Source of the DNA: Clostridiales bacterium | GTDB lineage: Bacteria; Bacillota; Clostridia; Lachnospirales; WQUN01 | Assembly (NCBI GenBank): GCA_031254075.1 | Contig: JAIRVD010000126.1 | Span: 1-7,233 of the forward strand | DNA length: 7,233 nucleotides | Direction: 5' to 3' | Shown: one piece after another, positions 6,727-7,233 of the stretch | How the letters are laid out: each line of letters opens with the position of its first letter | Numbering within the stretch: the stretch's first letter is position 1 | Translations under genes and position numbers: made by a program | The notes under the pieces: generated by a model | Seen by the model: the letters and a program-made list of their open reading frames with translations, nothing else | Told to the model about the DNA's origin: nothing | Databases searched by the model: none

Positions 6727-7233
6727 TGTCACGAAAAACGCAAAGAAAATTTTCACTCTCAATTGCCGCAGTCGTAATCGCGATTATGGCGGGAGTATAT
6801 TTTTTGCAAATCAGGCAACATGACGAACCGACGGAAGAAAGAACATCGTATATCGTTAATTTAATTACTCGCAATGAAGATGAAGTTGAGTGGATTGTGG
6901 ATTTCAATTCGCAACACATAATACCGTACTTCGACGAAATCGAAAGAATTCAATGGCGTTTTTTCCGCTTCGAATACCGTTGTTCGCCGCAACGAATGCG
7001 CGAAAAGGTAAGCTTTGCATGGAATTTAACCGCGGTCGGAATCGCGCACGAAAACAGCGCGGGCATAAACCTTGCGGATTTCGGGCTTGATTCGTCGGCT
7101 AATGCCTTTCAAGTACACTACCATGACGAAGGCAGCCATGTTTTACATCTTGGCAGTCAAACGTCGGATTTACAGCATTATTTTTTAATGATTGACGACG
7201 ACCCCGCAATTTATTTAATTAACGCAAGCGACG
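6726..7233 (+). CDS. DUF4340-type membrane-anchored protein (partial, runs off the right edge)
   Basis: The frame is open from an ATG at 6726, overlapping the previous stop, to the window end, giving 169 residues. GGAGG (6713-6717) lies eight bases upstream. The N-terminus is basic (MSRKTQRK), followed by one hydrophobic helix (about 10-27), so most of the protein is outside the membrane. Residues 50-125 carry a Trp/Phe-rich domain (WRFFRFEYRC) and FAWNLTAVG (97-105). DFGLDSSANAFQVHY (118-132) followed by HVLHLGSQTSD (138-148) and PAIYLI (160-165) match the DUF4340 pattern of YGL, an amphipathic strand, a LxxG-type turn and a VYLV-like strand. DUF4340 genes commonly follow GldG-like genes, as here. 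The full length and C-terminus are outside the window. Confidence 0.8.
   Translation, partial: MSRKTQRKFSLSIAAVVIAIMAGVYFLQIRQHDEPTEERTSYIVNLITRNEDEVEWIVDFNSQHIIPYFDEIERIQWRFFRFEYRCSPQRMREKVSFAWNLTAVGIAHENSAGINLADFGLDSSANAFQVHYHDEGSHVLHLGSQTSDLQHYFLMIDDDPAIYLINASD

Overview
The window looks like chromosomal DNA from an endospore-forming member of the Firmicutes (Clostridia or Negativicutes type). Three things point there: a secreted protein with a copper-amine-oxidase-type stalk domain, strong AGGAGG-type ribosome binding sites, and a sequence matching the Bacillus sigma-K promoter consensus. The assignment is inferred from style and gene content. I see no mobile element, CRISPR array, tRNA or rRNA.

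Left part (1-520, minus strand). Two minus-strand genes lie here. A 93-residue protein (239-520) very rich in His and Cys is built from two copies of one beta-rich unit. It sits behind a close sigma-K-like promoter (553-581), so it may be a late mother-cell spore component. Downstream is the N-terminus of a membrane-anchored protein (1-171) that leaves the window. Between them, a long two-part hairpin (177-227) contains the ribosome binding site of the second gene.

Divergent intergenic region (521-654). It carries the sigma-K-like promoter facing left and a plausible sigma-A promoter facing right.

Right part (655-7233, plus strand). Six genes are packed as one apparent operon with gaps of 12 and 6 bases and then overlaps of 17, 1 and 1 bases. 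In order: a secreted metalloprotease-like protein with three PPC-type repeats and an HEFAH motif; a secreted protein with a C-terminal stalk domain; an ABC ATPase of the GldA type; its ABC-2 permease (GldF type); a GldG-type membrane-anchored auxiliary protein; and the start of a DUF4340-type protein, cut by the window end. The last four form a known Gld-like transporter module. The first two add a secreted putative peptidase and a wall- or surface-type protein upstream, which suggests one envelope or surface function. The substrate and purpose cannot be read from the sequence. This linkage and the His/Cys-rich spore-type locus are the parts most worth following up.
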